From the NCBI GenBank assembly GCA_964460905.1, contig CAYWRM010000006.1:62001-126000 (forward strand): a stretch of DNA of 64,000 nt, written 5' to 3'. The number at the start of each line of letters is the position of its first letter. Position 1 is the first letter of the stretch. This stretch comes from GCA-002708315 sp964460905. Its GTDB lineage: Bacteria; Bacteroidota; Bacteroidia; Bacteroidales; F082. Position numbers and translations under genes: made by a program. Shown here one piece after another: positions 9,913 to 20,591 of the stretch. The notes beneath the pieces were generated by a model. It saw only the letters and a program-made list of their open reading frames with translations. It searched no databases and had not been told where the DNA came from.

Positions 9913-10091
9913 TTAGGTGTGAACTTAGCATAAGTTAAAGGGTTATTTCAAATATGGAAAGTCTCTATTAAAAATATAGTAGCTTAATTTTTAGCCAATT
10001 TCTCTAATCATTAAAAAGTAACACTTAGTTTTTTTGTATTTTAGTGGTTTTTACTCTTATTTATTTACTTGAAGATATTTGTTAATCGAAT

Positions 10092-12923
10092 ATGCAATCT
10101 GTAAAACCCTCGCATCATTCTGTATTTGTATTTATTGCCTCAATAATGTTTTGCTGTTCAAGCCTTTCGTTGTTTGGAGATGAAAGTTATATTGTGAATA
10201 ACGATAGCCTTTACAATATATATACTAGTTCTAAGAATGATTCTGTTCAAATAGCCGTGCTTGTTAAACTTGCAACAAATTTGGAGACAAATTCAATTTT
10301 GCAATACAAAAACAAAACTGTAAATGATTATCTTCAGCTGGCAAATCTAAAATTAACTGATTCTGTATCGATAGATGATTTAGCTTTTAAAATTGATATG
10401 ATTGGTGTTGACTTTAGGAATAATGGTAATTATGTTTCAGCACTAAAGTTCCATAACTGGGCCAAAGATATTGTAAATCGAATAGATAACAAAGACTTAA
10501 AATCGTTCATATTTAATAATATAGGTGTAGTTTACCGAAGGCTCGATGACTATCAGTTAGCGCTAACAAATCATATAGCAGCTCTTAAATTTGCCGAAGA
10601 AACACGGAATATTAAAAGCCAGGCTGTTGCAATTAACAGTATAGGCAATATTCAAATGATGATTGGAAATTTAGATGAATCTTTAGAATATTTCAAGCAA
10701 AGTTTGATAATAGAACAAAAACTAAGTAATTTGTTGGGAATAGCCATTAACCTTAACAATATTGGTAATGTTTACTGTGAAAAACAAGAGCACGCCAAAG
10801 CTCTTGAATATTACTTTCTTTCTTTGGATGTAAATAAAGAAATTAACTCAGAAAAAGGAGTTGCTATTTGTTATAACGACATTGGAAATGTTTATGAGGT
10901 TAGTGGTGAACCTGAAAAAGCACTAGAGTATTATTTAGATGCATTTATAATTAATTATGGGCTAAATAACAAACATAGTTTGGCAAATTCATACCTTCAG
11001 GTGGGGGAAATATATGCCAACCTCAAGCAATATGATAAAGCTCTTGAATACTTGAGGCCAGGTCTGAAAATATCAACTGAAATTGGGGCAAAGGCATTTA
11101 TTATGAACACATATTCTGCTCTTTATAGTATTATGATTGCTAGGAAAAAATATGAAGATGCTTTTAATTATTTGCAATTGTCAAGCCTTTACCATGACTC
11201 TATAATTAATATTGATGTAAGAAAAGATATTGCCAGACTTCAAATCAAATTTGAAAGCGAACGGAAAGAGAATCGCATTGCATTACTGGAACAAAATGCA
11301 GAAATATCTATCTTAGAAATTAATCGACAAAAAGTCATAAGTCTACTAATCTTAAGCGCATTTATCATTGCACTGGGATTTGTTATTTTTCTGTCATATT
11401 ACTTATTCAATAAAAATAAAACTAATAAATTACTAATTGAGCGTAATAGATTAATTGAAAAAACAAAAACCGAACTGGATAATTATTCGAAACAGTTACT
11501 TAAAGCCAAACAAAAAGCTGAGCATAACGATCGAACAAAAGGAGAGTTTCTGGCAAACATGAGTCATGAAATAAGAACACCACTAAATTCAGTTATTGGG
11601 TTTGCTGAACTTTTGAGTAACTCTGTTTCAGATCCACAACAGCTTAATCACCTAAAAATTATTAAATCGAGTGGCAGAACACTGCTTACATTAATTAATG
11701 ATTTACTCGATCTCAGTAAAATAGAGGCAGGCAAATTTGAAATTGATTATGAAAATATAATTATTGGAGACATTTTTGAAGACATAAGTCAAATATTTTT
11801 ACACCGTACACTTGAGAAAAATATTAGTTTGGTAACTAATATTTCGCAGGAGCTACCTGAGACCATTTATTTTAGCGGTTTGCGGTTACGTCAAATATTA
11901 TTTAACCTGGTGGGTAATGCCATAAAATTCACTAGTAAGGGGAGTATAACAATAACAGTTAATGTTAAGAATGTTGATTTAAGTAACAAAATAAATTTAT
12001 ATATAACAATTGAAGATACAGGGATTGGGATACATGAACATGAACTTCAGAAAATATTTGAACCGTTTAGCCAATCAGAAGAGAACAAGACAACGCAAGG
12101 TACAGGTCTCGGACTCACAATTACAAAAAGACTTGTGGAGATGATGAATGGAAGTATTGATATTGATAGCAAAGAAGGAATTGGTACAAAATTTTCAATT
12201 TTCTTTCCTGATATTAGTATTGGTGAGGGTTCTGTTACTGATAATATTAAATTATCTCCAGTTGTTAAAAGAAATAAGTATGTAAACATATTATTTTTCA
12301 CGAATAGAATTTCGGATTGTGAACTGCAAAACATAGATGGTGTTGACATATTTGAAGGAGATGTAATCACAGACCTTGAAAAGGTAAAATCAGTTATTGA
12401 AAATAAGAATTTAATTGTAATTTGTGGTTTTTCAACTGAGGAATCAAAAAATATTCTTGATGTTTTTCTTCTGTCAGAAGCAGCACATAAATTAAATTTC
12501 ATTGTTATAAGTAAAAGTGGTTCTGATATTTTTGAGAGTTATTCGAATGTATTGTGGCTAAAAAATTCCACTTCAAACAAAGAGTTTATAAATATATTAA
12601 ACACAACCATTAATAAAATTGCTTTTGAAGAAAAGTCCAACTACTATTTTCATGATATAACTCGTTATAATGAAAATAGTGAATTTAAGGAAGGTTTTGA
12701 TATAGTTTATGATAAATATTTTATACCGGCTTTTCAATCAAAATTGTCAGGTAACATTACAGACTTTCTAAAATCACTTAAACATTTTGCCAATAAATAT
12801 CAAAGTGTTGGGTTAAAGAAATATTGTTTAGATATGGACAATGAGCTTGTAAATTTTAATATTGAAGAAATTGACAAGCTTCTCAACCTGTTTAATAAAA
12901 GCTACACGTTAAGTATCAAGTAG
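10092..12923 (+). CDS. TPR-containing sensor histidine kinase with degenerate receiver/HPt-like tail
   Basis: A 943-aa membrane sensor kinase. It has an N-terminal signal segment, a periplasmic array of TPR repeats (about 100-380; GNVYEVSGEPEKALEYY-type units), a coiled coil, one transmembrane helix (about 415-440), a second coiled coil, HisKA with H492 in NMSHEIRTPLNSVIGF, and HATPase_c with an N-box near 595, DTGIGI near 642 and GTGLGL near 670. The last 240 residues look like a receiver fold lacking the phospho-acceptor Asp, then a helical HPt-like segment (SLKHFANKYQSVGLKKYC). The next gene starts 7 bp later, so this heads an operon of three kinases. The ligand is unknown; TPR sensor domains suggest a peptide or protein signal. 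Confidence 0.88.
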   Translation: MQSVKPSHHSVFVFIASIMFCCSSLSLFGDESYIVNNDSLYNIYTSSKNDSVQIAVLVKLATNLETNSILQYKNKTVNDYLQLANLKLTDSVSIDDLAFKIDMIGVDFRNNGNYVSALKFHNWAKDIVNRIDNKDLKSFIFNNIGVVYRRLDDYQLALTNHIAALKFAEETRNIKSQAVAINSIGNIQMMIGNLDESLEYFKQSLIIEQKLSNLLGIAINLNNIGNVYCEKQEHAKALEYYFLSLDVNKEINSEKGVAICYNDIGNVYEVSGEPEKALEYYLDAFIINYGLNNKHSLANSYLQVGEIYANLKQYDKALEYLRPGLKISTEIGAKAFIMNTYSALYSIMIARKKYEDAFNYLQLSSLYHDSIINIDVRKDIARLQIKFESERKENRIALLEQNAEISILEINRQKVISLLILSAFIIALGFVIFLSYYLFNKNKTNKLLIERNRLIEKTKTELDNYSKQLLKAKQKAEHNDRTKGEFLANMSHEIRTPLNSVIGFAELLSNSVSDPQQLNHLKIIKSSGRTLLTLINDLLDLSKIEAGKFEIDYENIIIGDIFEDISQIFLHRTLEKNISLVTNISQELPETIYFSGLRLRQILFNLVGNAIKFTSKGSITITVNVKNVDLSNKINLYITIEDTGIGIHEHELQKIFEPFSQSEENKTTQGTGLGLTITKRLVEMMNGSIDIDSKEGIGTKFSIFFPDISIGEGSVTDNIKLSPVVKRNKYVNILFFTNRISDCELQNIDGVDIFEGDVITDLEKVKSVIENKNLIVICGFSTEESKNILDVFLLSEAAHKLNFIVISKSGSDIFESYSNVLWLKNSTSNKEFINILNTTINKIAFEEKSNYYFHDITRYNENSEFKEGFDIVYDKYFIPAFQSKLSGNITDFLKSLKHFANKYQSVGLKKYCLDMDNELVNFNIEEIDKLLNLFNKSYTLSIK

Positions 12924-12930
12924 TCTTAAA

Positions 12931-15900
12931 ATGAAAGGAAAACATAAACGATATAAAATAGTTGATACAATTTATTTATCAAATTCAATTAAGAGTTTTG
13001 TTCTTGTTATTTCAATGACTTTTGCTATTGTATCAATTTCATTATCGCAATCTGTTTCTGAAAATGATAGCTTACAGAATTTGTTTTCAAATGATACAAT
13101 ATTCACGCCTGAAGAAAGGCTGAAGCTTGCTCTAAGTTTAATTGATGCGTTTTCTAATTCAAATCCTAAAAAAACTGATAATTATATTTTTTCTGCGATA
13201 AAATTGGCTGAACAATTACACGATACTGCTAATATTATACCGTTATTAATGAATTATGCTGGCAGCAAGAATGAACAATGTGAATATCAGGATTGTGACA
13301 ATGCCTACCAACAAGCAAAAGAGATAATCCAAAAATCGGGTTCTCAAAAAGCAAAAGCGAATATATACTACTTACTTGGAAATAATTACTACGATTGGAG
13401 TAAATATAACGAGTCGCGTCATTACTATAATATGGCTATTAGCGAATATACTATTTTAAAAAATAAGAGTGGTATTGCAAGTACATTAATCGGACTTTCT
13501 GGAATTGCCTCAGATTTTAGCGATTATGAAGTTGCAATAGGACATATGCAACGTGCACGAGAAATTTATATTGAGATAAACGACCCAAAAGGCTTGGCGA
13601 AGACAACTTTAGGGCTTGGAGTTATCTTAGAAAACTGGGGCAAAATTGATAGAGCTTTGAAATACTACAAACAAGCATATAAACATTCAAAAGAAGAAAA
13701 GGACATAGCTCAACAAATAAACTTGTTACTACATATTGGGGATATTTTTCTAAAGCAGGAAGAATTCATAAAAGCGCTTGATTATTACAATCAGGCAATA
13801 AATATGGAGCATGAATTTCCAAATAAAAAATTACTTTCAATTTGTTATAGCAACTTAGGTGAGGTATATTTTGCGATGAAAGAATATGACAAAGCTCTAA
13901 CTTTTCAAAAAAGCGCTCTAAAATTAAAATATGAAGTTGGAGATAAAAAACGAATAGCTATTTCATTACTTAATCTTGGGAAAATATACTTTGCAATTGA
14001 TGAAAATGATTTAGCAGAAGAGAATATACTTGAGTGCATCCAAGTATCTAATGAGATAAGTTTAAAGGAAGTAGAAATTGATGCCCTCCTTATGCTTTCT
14101 CTAATAAATGAAGATAGACTTAATTATAGTAAATCGTATGAGTATTTAAAAAAATATATTAGCCTAAAGGATGAAGTCTTTGATTTGAAAAGCCATGAAA
14201 TGATTAATGATCTTTCAGTAAAATATGAATCAGAAAGAATTGAAAAGGAAAATGAAATATTAAAACAAAAAGATGCTATTTCGACACTAGAGCTTGAAAG
14301 GGAAATAGACTCTAAGTATTTTGCAATAATATTTTTAGTATTCATAATAATTATTGCACTTACAATAATATTTTTTATTAATTTCAGAACCAGACAAAGT
14401 AAAAGAAACTATGCTGTTTTAGCAAAAAAAAACAAGGAAATTACTAAGCAAAAGGAAGAGCTTGGTGAACTAAACAAAGAGCTTATATATAGTAGAGAAC
14501 AGTACAGAAGCATTGTAGAAAATGCTACTATTGGTATGTATCAAACACTACTTAATGGAAAAGTATTGTTTGCCAACAAAACCCTTGTTAATATGCTAGG
14601 ATATAATGAATTATCTGATCTGGATAGCATGAATCTAAACGAAGAAAACCAAAATAGATCAATATTTATTAATTTACTTAATAAACATAATATAATATCC
14701 GGTCGTGAAGATATATGGAAACGGCGCGATGGAAGTAGTATGTATGTAAATGAGAGCGCCTGGGTAGTAAAAAATACTAATGGTAATATTTTGCATATTG
14801 AAGGAGTTGTAGAAGATATTTCAATACGAAAGGAAGTTGAACTGGCACTGTTAAAATCGCAAGAAGAGCTAAAAAATATAAATAAGATTCTTGAAGAAAA
14901 AAATAAGGGATTTGAGATAGCTAAGAATGAAGCTATTGCTGCCAATGAAATTAAGAGTCAGTTTATTGCTAATATTAGCCATGAAATCAGAACACCTATG
15001 AATTCAATAATCGGGTTTTCTGAGCTTCTATCAAATATAGTAACTGACAAGCTTCAGCTATCTCATATTAATGCAATTAAATCAAGTAGTAAAAGTCTTC
15101 TTATGCTAATAAATGATGTGCTTGATATGTCAAAAATTCAAGCTGGTGAAATAAATATTATTTATGAAGCAATGTCAGTTATTGATTTAGTAAACGATAT
15201 TGAACAAGCATTTAATCCACAATTAATTAATAAAAAATTAAATTTTATATCTAAAATTGACGATGAAGTTCCGAAGAATGTTTTCCTTGATAATGTTCGA
15301 ATTCGACAAGTATTATATAACCTGATAGATAATTCAATAAAATTTACCGATGATGGTAGTATTACTATAGAAATAACAAGCAAAAAAAACAGAAAGGATA
15401 TAGTTGATTTATTTATTGCAATAACTGATACAGGGATTGGAATATCAAAATCTGAACAAGAAACAGTTTTTGAAGCATTTAAGCAAAGCCTGAAAAAAGG
15501 TGAAAAATCATATGGTGGTACGGGTTTGGGATTAAGTATTTCAAAAAGACTTGTAGAAGCAATGGGAGGTGAAATAAAACTTTACAGTAAGTTAGGAAAA
15601 GGAAGTAAGTTTTCTATCCAGTTTAAGGATATTAATGTTGCATCAAGCCATATGAATGTTTCTAAAAAAAATATTCCAGCGATTGAAAATGTTATTTTAA
15701 ACAGGCTTTCTGAGTCAAAAACTACAGTAAGTGGTAATGTTGTTAAACTAGATGATGACATTAAAATTGAAATAATTAATGAGTTTAAACAAACATGGGA
15801 ATTGTTGAACAATACACACGTTATTGATGATATCGTACTATTTGCTGAAGATTTGCATTCATTTGCAAATAGAAAAAAGAATCCTTCATTAATTAAATAT

Positions 15901-16020
15901 TGCGAAGCCTTATTGTTTTCATTACGAAATTTTGATATTGATAATATTGTTATTCTGATGTCAGACTTTGGACTTATGCTTAAGCTAGATAAAAATGATC
16001 AGAAAAAAATAGACTCATGA
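12931..16020 (+). CDS. TPR-PAS sensor histidine kinase with HPt-like C-terminus
   Basis: A 1029-aa paralog of the preceding kinase. Order: signal-type hydrophobic segment, TPR repeats (about 100-430), a transmembrane helix near 465-485, coiled coil, PAS domain (about 520-650; YRSIVENATIGMYQTLLNG), coiled coil, HisKA with H684 in NISHEIRTPMNSIIGF, HATPase_c (about 785-905; NLIDNSIKF, DTGIGIS, GGTGLGLSISKR), and a helical tail (DLHSFANRKKNPSLIKYCEAL) matching the tail of its neighbour. It shares a 4-bp ATGA overlap with the downstream receiver-kinase, implying translational coupling. The PAS addition suggests a second, cytoplasmic input. No DNA-binding output is encoded. Confidence 0.88.
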   Translation: MKGKHKRYKIVDTIYLSNSIKSFVLVISMTFAIVSISLSQSVSENDSLQNLFSNDTIFTPEERLKLALSLIDAFSNSNPKKTDNYIFSAIKLAEQLHDTANIIPLLMNYAGSKNEQCEYQDCDNAYQQAKEIIQKSGSQKAKANIYYLLGNNYYDWSKYNESRHYYNMAISEYTILKNKSGIASTLIGLSGIASDFSDYEVAIGHMQRAREIYIEINDPKGLAKTTLGLGVILENWGKIDRALKYYKQAYKHSKEEKDIAQQINLLLHIGDIFLKQEEFIKALDYYNQAINMEHEFPNKKLLSICYSNLGEVYFAMKEYDKALTFQKSALKLKYEVGDKKRIAISLLNLGKIYFAIDENDLAEENILECIQVSNEISLKEVEIDALLMLSLINEDRLNYSKSYEYLKKYISLKDEVFDLKSHEMINDLSVKYESERIEKENEILKQKDAISTLELEREIDSKYFAIIFLVFIIIIALTIIFFINFRTRQSKRNYAVLAKKNKEITKQKEELGELNKELIYSREQYRSIVENATIGMYQTLLNGKVLFANKTLVNMLGYNELSDLDSMNLNEENQNRSIFINLLNKHNIISGREDIWKRRDGSSMYVNESAWVVKNTNGNILHIEGVVEDISIRKEVELALLKSQEELKNINKILEEKNKGFEIAKNEAIAANEIKSQFIANISHEIRTPMNSIIGFSELLSNIVTDKLQLSHINAIKSSSKSLLMLINDVLDMSKIQAGEINIIYEAMSVIDLVNDIEQAFNPQLINKKLNFISKIDDEVPKNVFLDNVRIRQVLYNLIDNSIKFTDDGSITIEITSKKNRKDIVDLFIAITDTGIGISKSEQETVFEAFKQSLKKGEKSYGGTGLGLSISKRLVEAMGGEIKLYSKLGKGSKFSIQFKDINVASSHMNVSKKNIPAIENVILNRLSESKTTVSGNVVKLDDDIKIEIINEFKQTWELLNNTHVIDDIVLFAEDLHSFANRKKNPSLIKYCEALLFSLRNFDIDNIVILMSDFGLMLKLDKNDQKKIDS

Positions 16021-17165
16021 AAGATACCCCCGAAAAAATATTGATTGTTGATGATGTTTCAAAAAATATTCAAATACTTGGAAACATTCTTTCACAAGAA
16101 CAATTTCAAATAGCTTATGCACAGGATGGCCAACAAGCTTTAGATATATGTAAAGTTCAGGATTTCGATCTTATATTGCTTGATATAATGATGCCCAAAA
16201 TGGATGGTTATGAAGTATGTGAGAAACTTAAGAAAAATCCTGCTACAAGTGAAATACCAATTATATTTTTAACAGCAAGAGCTGATATGGATAGTATAAT
16301 TAAGGGATTTGAATTAGGTGGACAAGATTATATTACAAAACCTTTTAATGCATCTGAGCTACTGGCGCGGGTAAACAATCACTTAACAATTAAGCGGCAA
16401 CGTGAACGATTAAAATTAATGAATAATCACTTGGAAGAACTTGTTAAAGACCGAACACTGGAATTAGAAACAGCAAACCATCAACTTAATGTTCTCGACC
16501 AGGCAAAAAGCAACTTCCTGTCATTAATCAGCCATGAAATTCGTACTCCTCTAAATGGGGTTATTGGTCTTACTGAATTGTTAGATCAAACAAATATCGA
16601 TGATGATCAAAAGGAATACATAAGCTACTTAAAAGAAGTTTCTTCTCGCCTCGTAAAATTTAGTGATACGGCCATATTAATTACAACATTAAAAATAAAC
16701 AAAAACCTTCCTGAGATATTACCTGTATCAGTTAATCTGCTCGTTAATGATTCAATAGCCGAGTTTAAGGTTTGCAATAATAATTCTTCAATGCAAATTA
16801 TAAATAATCTGCCAGTAGAAACATTATTAATTAAAGCTGATTCAGATTTGATTAGGATGTGCTTTAATATAATTATTGATAATTCTGCAAAATTTGCAGG
16901 CAATGATCCAAAAATTGAAATATCTGGAATAACTAATGAAGGAATTACTACTCTTACATTTCGAGATAATGGTCCCGGATTTTCTGACAATGCATTAAGT
17001 AACTTATTTGAGCTTTTTTCTGCTGGAGACATTATGCATTCAGAAGGGACAGGGTTAGGTCTGGCTACTGCTAAATTAATATTGGATGCACATGAGGGGA
17101 GCATTAGTGTTAAAAATACTGAAGATCATGGAGCAGAAGTTACAATAAAGATTAAAGGTTACTAA
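16017..17165 (+). CDS. Response regulator receiver - histidine kinase hybrid
   Basis: A 382-aa cytoplasmic protein with an N-terminal receiver (phospho-acceptor D56 in LLDIMMPKMDGYE, acidic pair DD near 12-13, conserved Thr in FLTAR, Lys in ITKPF), a coiled coil, HisKA with H173 in LISHEIRTPLNGVIGL, and HATPase_c (IIIDNSAKFAG, RDNGPGFSD, GTGLGLATAK). It overlaps the upstream kinase by 4 bp. In this operon it is the only protein with an intact receiver, so the two upstream membrane kinases are likely to feed phosphate to its D56. No output domain is fused, so the final target regulator must be elsewhere or the protein acts by partner binding. Confidence 0.88.
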   Translation: MKDTPEKILIVDDVSKNIQILGNILSQEQFQIAYAQDGQQALDICKVQDFDLILLDIMMPKMDGYEVCEKLKKNPATSEIPIIFLTARADMDSIIKGFELGGQDYITKPFNASELLARVNNHLTIKRQRERLKLMNNHLEELVKDRTLELETANHQLNVLDQAKSNFLSLISHEIRTPLNGVIGLTELLDQTNIDDDQKEYISYLKEVSSRLVKFSDTAILITTLKINKNLPEILPVSVNLLVNDSIAEFKVCNNNSSMQIINNLPVETLLIKADSDLIRMCFNIIIDNSAKFAGNDPKIEISGITNEGITTLTFRDNGPGFSDNALSNLFELFSAGDIMHSEGTGLGLATAKLILDAHEGSISVKNTEDHGAEVTIKIKGY

Positions 17166-17200
17166 TTAGTAGTAATTAGCTATGAGTATTGAAGATAAAG

Positions 17201-18616
17201 CTATTTACCCCTGCCTTGAAGTACTATTAGAACAGTGTATATAAGTATTTTAAAATCCATTGCGATCGACATGTTCTCAAGGTATAATATATCATAACGT
17301 AGCCTATCGACCATTTCATCCACATTTGATGCGTAACCAAATTTTACTTGCCCCCAGGAAGTGATACCCGGCTTTATTTTCATAAGTAATCGATAAGGAG
17401 GTGCTTTCTTTACAATTTTATCAATATAATACTGTCTCTCAGGGCGTGGACCAACAAGTGACATATCTCCTTTAAGGACTGTATAAAACTGAGGAATTTC
17501 ATCAAGTCTGACTTTACGAAGAAATTTACCAAATTTAGTTATCCGCGGATCCTCATCAGAGCTTAATTGAGGGCCTTTACTTTCAGCATCGTTATACATC
17601 GATCTGAATTTGTGCATCATAAATGGTTTACCTCTTCTGCCAATACGCTCCTGCGAAAATAATATTGGTCCACTGGAAGACATTTTTACTCCAATTGCTG
17701 TGAAAATATATATTGGAAGTAATATTATCATTGCAAATATTGAAACAAAAACATCAATAAGTCTTTTAATTGATTGCTGCCATGCAGGCATCAAATCAGG
17801 AGAAATCTCAATAAGAGGAGTATGGAATATCCCTGATACTTTTACAGAACCAAAAATTATATCCTGCATTAATGGGATTACTTTAATTAACACATTTGTA
17901 GTTTCGAGTTCGGTTATTATTCTTTCAACTGTATCAATTTCCGATCGTTCTATTGCTATTATTACTTCTTCAATTTTATAGTCTATAATAATACTGTTTA
18001 AATCTTTGTATGCTCCAAGATGAGGTAAATACTGTTCTATTTTAAAAAATCTAAAATCATGAACATTTACAAAACCAACAAATTTATTACCAGATGAAAT
18101 CTCCTGACTTGTTATGTCGTTATAAACTTTTACAGCATTTCCATTGCTTCCAACTATAACTGTATTGAAACCAATTTTTCCTGAATGAATACGTCTTACA
18201 GTAACCGTTGTTATCAATAACCTGAAACTATATGTAAAAATAAATTGGAATAGAAAAAGAGATATAAACGACTGATAATATGATCTATAAGTCAATATTA
18301 TATCATCAAGTATTAATAAAAAGAAAATTACAGTAACACCAATTAATGCAATAAAGAAAGTCTGTCCTAATTCTTTTAGTCGGGCTTTACGGTAGATTCT
18401 GCGATATGATCCAATAAGCATATATAATGCCAGCCAAAAGATCGGAACAATAATAATTCCAAGCCATAATTTTCCATCATCTAGTATGGTGTCAAGATGC
18501 GAAAACACAGTAGTGTCTTCCGAATATTTACGGTAAATATAAAACAGACTCCAGGCAATTAGTGCAGCAAGCCAGTCGAAAAACACATATTTTGTAACTT
18601 GTAATCTTCTATTCAC
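17201..18616 (-). CDS. Polyprenyl-phosphate glycosyl-1-phosphate transferase (exopolysaccharide/capsule initiating)
   Basis: A 471-aa membrane enzyme that loads the first sugar-phosphate onto undecaprenyl phosphate. Four to five N-terminal transmembrane helices (first 110 residues) lead into a Rossmann-like CoA_binding_3 domain (VIVGSNGNAVKVYND). A further membrane segment (IDVFVSIFAMIILLPIYIFT) precedes the bacterial sugar transferase domain with FSQERIGRRGKPFMMHKFRS, the catalytic Asp-Glu in VRLDEIPQF and the signature GDMSLVGPRPER. It begins 6 bp after the lipoprotein gene and runs leftward with it, so they are an operon. The sugar donor is not evident. Confidence 0.88.
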   Translation of the reverse strand: MNRRLQVTKYVFFDWLAALIAWSLFYIYRKYSEDTTVFSHLDTILDDGKLWLGIIIVPIFWLALYMLIGSYRRIYRKARLKELGQTFFIALIGVTVIFFLLILDDIILTYRSYYQSFISLFLFQFIFTYSFRLLITTVTVRRIHSGKIGFNTVIVGSNGNAVKVYNDITSQEISSGNKFVGFVNVHDFRFFKIEQYLPHLGAYKDLNSIIIDYKIEEVIIAIERSEIDTVERIITELETTNVLIKVIPLMQDIIFGSVKVSGIFHTPLIEISPDLMPAWQQSIKRLIDVFVSIFAMIILLPIYIFTAIGVKMSSSGPILFSQERIGRRGKPFMMHKFRSMYNDAESKGPQLSSDEDPRITKFGKFLRKVRLDEIPQFYTVLKGDMSLVGPRPERQYYIDKIVKKAPPYRLLMKIKPGITSWGQVKFGYASNVDEMVDRLRYDILYLENMSIAMDFKILIYTVLIVLQGRGK

Positions 18617-18622
18617 AATGTC

Positions 18623-19540
18623 TTATCTATATACAATTTTAATGTTATCAATTAATATATGAGCATCTGATAATTCACTTTCCAATCCTGCTCTAAAGAT
18701 TATTTTATAATCAATAGCCTGAGGATATAATGAAAGATTGGATCCTAAATTTATATAAATTTTCTTCCATTCATCAGAATGATTTAATATTAGCAAGTCT
18801 TTTTCAATTATATCGTAAGTGTCTCGTATTAGTACTCCAAGTGTAAGATAGTTGTTAGTTTTAAAATTCATCTCTAACATAATAACAGTTCCCGGAGTTT
18901 GCATCTCAAAACTGTTATGCGAAGTTCCTCCATATTCATCTTTGTCAGATAATAAATCAATTACACCTGAGTATCTGGAATTAGAGCTTAAAAATGCATC
19001 AGGATTATTTTCGGGTTGTGTCCGTATAATTGCAGTATCACTCCACGAAGCACTCTCAATAGATATTTCAGGTTGTTCAAAATCTTCCAACCATCCAAAT
19101 ATAACATCAGGGTAGTATGATGTTGTAAGTTCACCTAATGCCTGAACCGTACCCGGAATAAAATCAAATTCCTCAAAAATAATAGGCTTGTAGTATGGAT
19201 AAGGAACCCTTGTGCTTGATATCCCGTTTAGCTTTATTCCTGGTCTTATCTCAAGTTTATGTTTACCCTCTGCAATAATGGGGAGTGTCGCAGGTAACGA
19301 ATCGCTTTCAGGAAACTCAAATACTCCTATTAAACCATCATCAACGTAAACCCATATATCTACAATATCGGCTGAATTTGTACCTTCTTCAGGATAATAT
19401 GTGTCAAGATTTATTCCGTCAACACTAATGTAGGCAGGCACAGTTTGACTGCTATCAAACTTATAACATCCTGTAGCAGCAACAAGGCTAACAAAAAGTA
19501 AAATGAATTTAAAATTGTATAGTTTTGACCCTAATCTCAA
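18623..19540 (-). CDS. Bacteroidota lipoprotein, unknown function
   Basis: A 305-aa protein with a type II signal peptide (KFILLFVSLVAATGC; lipobox VAATGC, lipidated C25). The mature part is beta-rich with no Cys and no catalytic motif I can name. The segment AEGKHKLEIRPGIKLNGIS and the C-terminal third (SGVIDLLSDKDEYGGTSHN and following strands) resemble a carbohydrate-binding-type jelly roll, by pattern only. The last residues (DAHILIDNIKIVYR) form a typical terminal strand of such folds. It lies directly upstream of the sugar-phosphate transferase on the same strand, so a polysaccharide-related surface role is possible but unproven. Confidence 0.7.
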   Translation of the reverse strand: MRLGSKLYNFKFILLFVSLVAATGCYKFDSSQTVPAYISVDGINLDTYYPEEGTNSADIVDIWVYVDDGLIGVFEFPESDSLPATLPIIAEGKHKLEIRPGIKLNGISSTRVPYPYYKPIIFEEFDFIPGTVQALGELTTSYYPDVIFGWLEDFEQPEISIESASWSDTAIIRTQPENNPDAFLSSNSRYSGVIDLLSDKDEYGGTSHNSFEMQTPGTVIMLEMNFKTNNYLTLGVLIRDTYDIIEKDLLILNHSDEWKKIYINLGSNLSLYPQAIDYKIIFRAGLESELSDAHILIDNIKIVYR

Positions 19541-19604
19541 CTCTATGTTTTTATAAACTTAATAACGAATAACTGAAAGTGTTATTGCTATTAAGATATT
19601 TTTT

Positions 19605-20591
19605 TTAGGAATTAGTTGCTGATTCTTTTATTTTATCAATAATTAAATGAGCTACGTTAAGTGCATTATAGCCATCTTCAATAGTAACTGTTGGGGAAGT
19701 ATTATTTATTATTGAATTTTTGAAACTTTTTAATTCTTCAACAATTGCATTAATATTCTCAATTTTTGGTTTGTCAAAATAAATTCTACGCTTCTTTCTG
19801 TCTGGACCAAGGTCGATAACCATTGCCATGGGATCTTTAGGCTCACCTACTAGTTCTTCCATTTGAATTATTTCAGCAACTTTATCTAGAAAGTCAACCG
19901 TAATGTATGCATCACGTTGGAAGAACCTTGTTTTCCTCATGTTTTTCATAGATATCCTACTAGAAGTAAGATTAGCAACTGCTCCATTTTCAAACTCGAT
20001 ACGTGCATTTGCAATATCAGGAGTATCACTAACAACATTTACTCCGCTTGCTTGAATATTTTTTACTTTGGAACCAACAGCCTTCAATATAATATCGATA
20101 TCGTGAATCATCAAATCTAATACTACGGGCACATCAGTGCCTCTTGGGTTAAATTGAGCTAAACGATGGCATTCTATAAACATTGGATTATTAATAGCAT
20201 GCCGAGCAGCAATAAAAGCAGGGTTAAACCTTTCTACATGACCTACTTGAACCTTTACTTTAACCTTGTTGGCAAGCTCAATTAAAATACGAGCTTCTTC
20301 CGGTGTAGTTACTATTGGTTTCTCTATAAAAACATGTTTTAACCCTTCAATAGCTAATTTTGCACAATCGAAGTGGGATATAGTAGGTGTAACAATATCA
20401 ACTACATCAACAGCATTAATCAAATCAGATACATTATCAAAGCCCTTTATATCAAATTCTTGCTCAATATTTTTATTTTGTGATGAATCAGTATCATAGA
20501 ACCCTATAAGCTCATATCCGTTAATTTCTTTTATGCACCTTAAGTGAATTTTCCCTAAGTGGCCAACTCCTAATACTCCAATTTTTAACAT
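19605..20591 (-). CDS. Gfo/Idh/MocA family NAD(P)-dependent oxidoreductase
   Basis: A 328-aa cytoplasmic dehydrogenase. The start is the Met at 20591 (MLKIGVLGVGHLGKIHL), which begins the Rossmann fold at once; an upstream Met at 20663 would add 24 residues not typical of the family. The nucleotide-binding GVLGVGHLG, the hallmark lysine in HVFIEKPIV, and the C-terminal Gfo/Idh fold (MIHDIDIILKAVGSKV, FENGAVANLTSSR) are clear. In a leftward run with a lipoprotein and a sugar-phosphate transferase, an activated-sugar substrate is a reasonable guess. The gap to the next gene is 64 bp. Confidence 0.85.
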   Translation of the reverse strand: MLKIGVLGVGHLGKIHLRCIKEINGYELIGFYDTDSSQNKNIEQEFDIKGFDNVSDLINAVDVVDIVTPTISHFDCAKLAIEGLKHVFIEKPIVTTPEEARILIELANKVKVKVQVGHVERFNPAFIAARHAINNPMFIECHRLAQFNPRGTDVPVVLDLMIHDIDIILKAVGSKVKNIQASGVNVVSDTPDIANARIEFENGAVANLTSSRISMKNMRKTRFFQRDAYITVDFLDKVAEIIQMEELVGEPKDPMAMVIDLGPDRKKRRIYFDKPKIENINAIVEELKSFKNSIINNTSPTVTIEDGYNALNVAHLIIDKIKESATNS

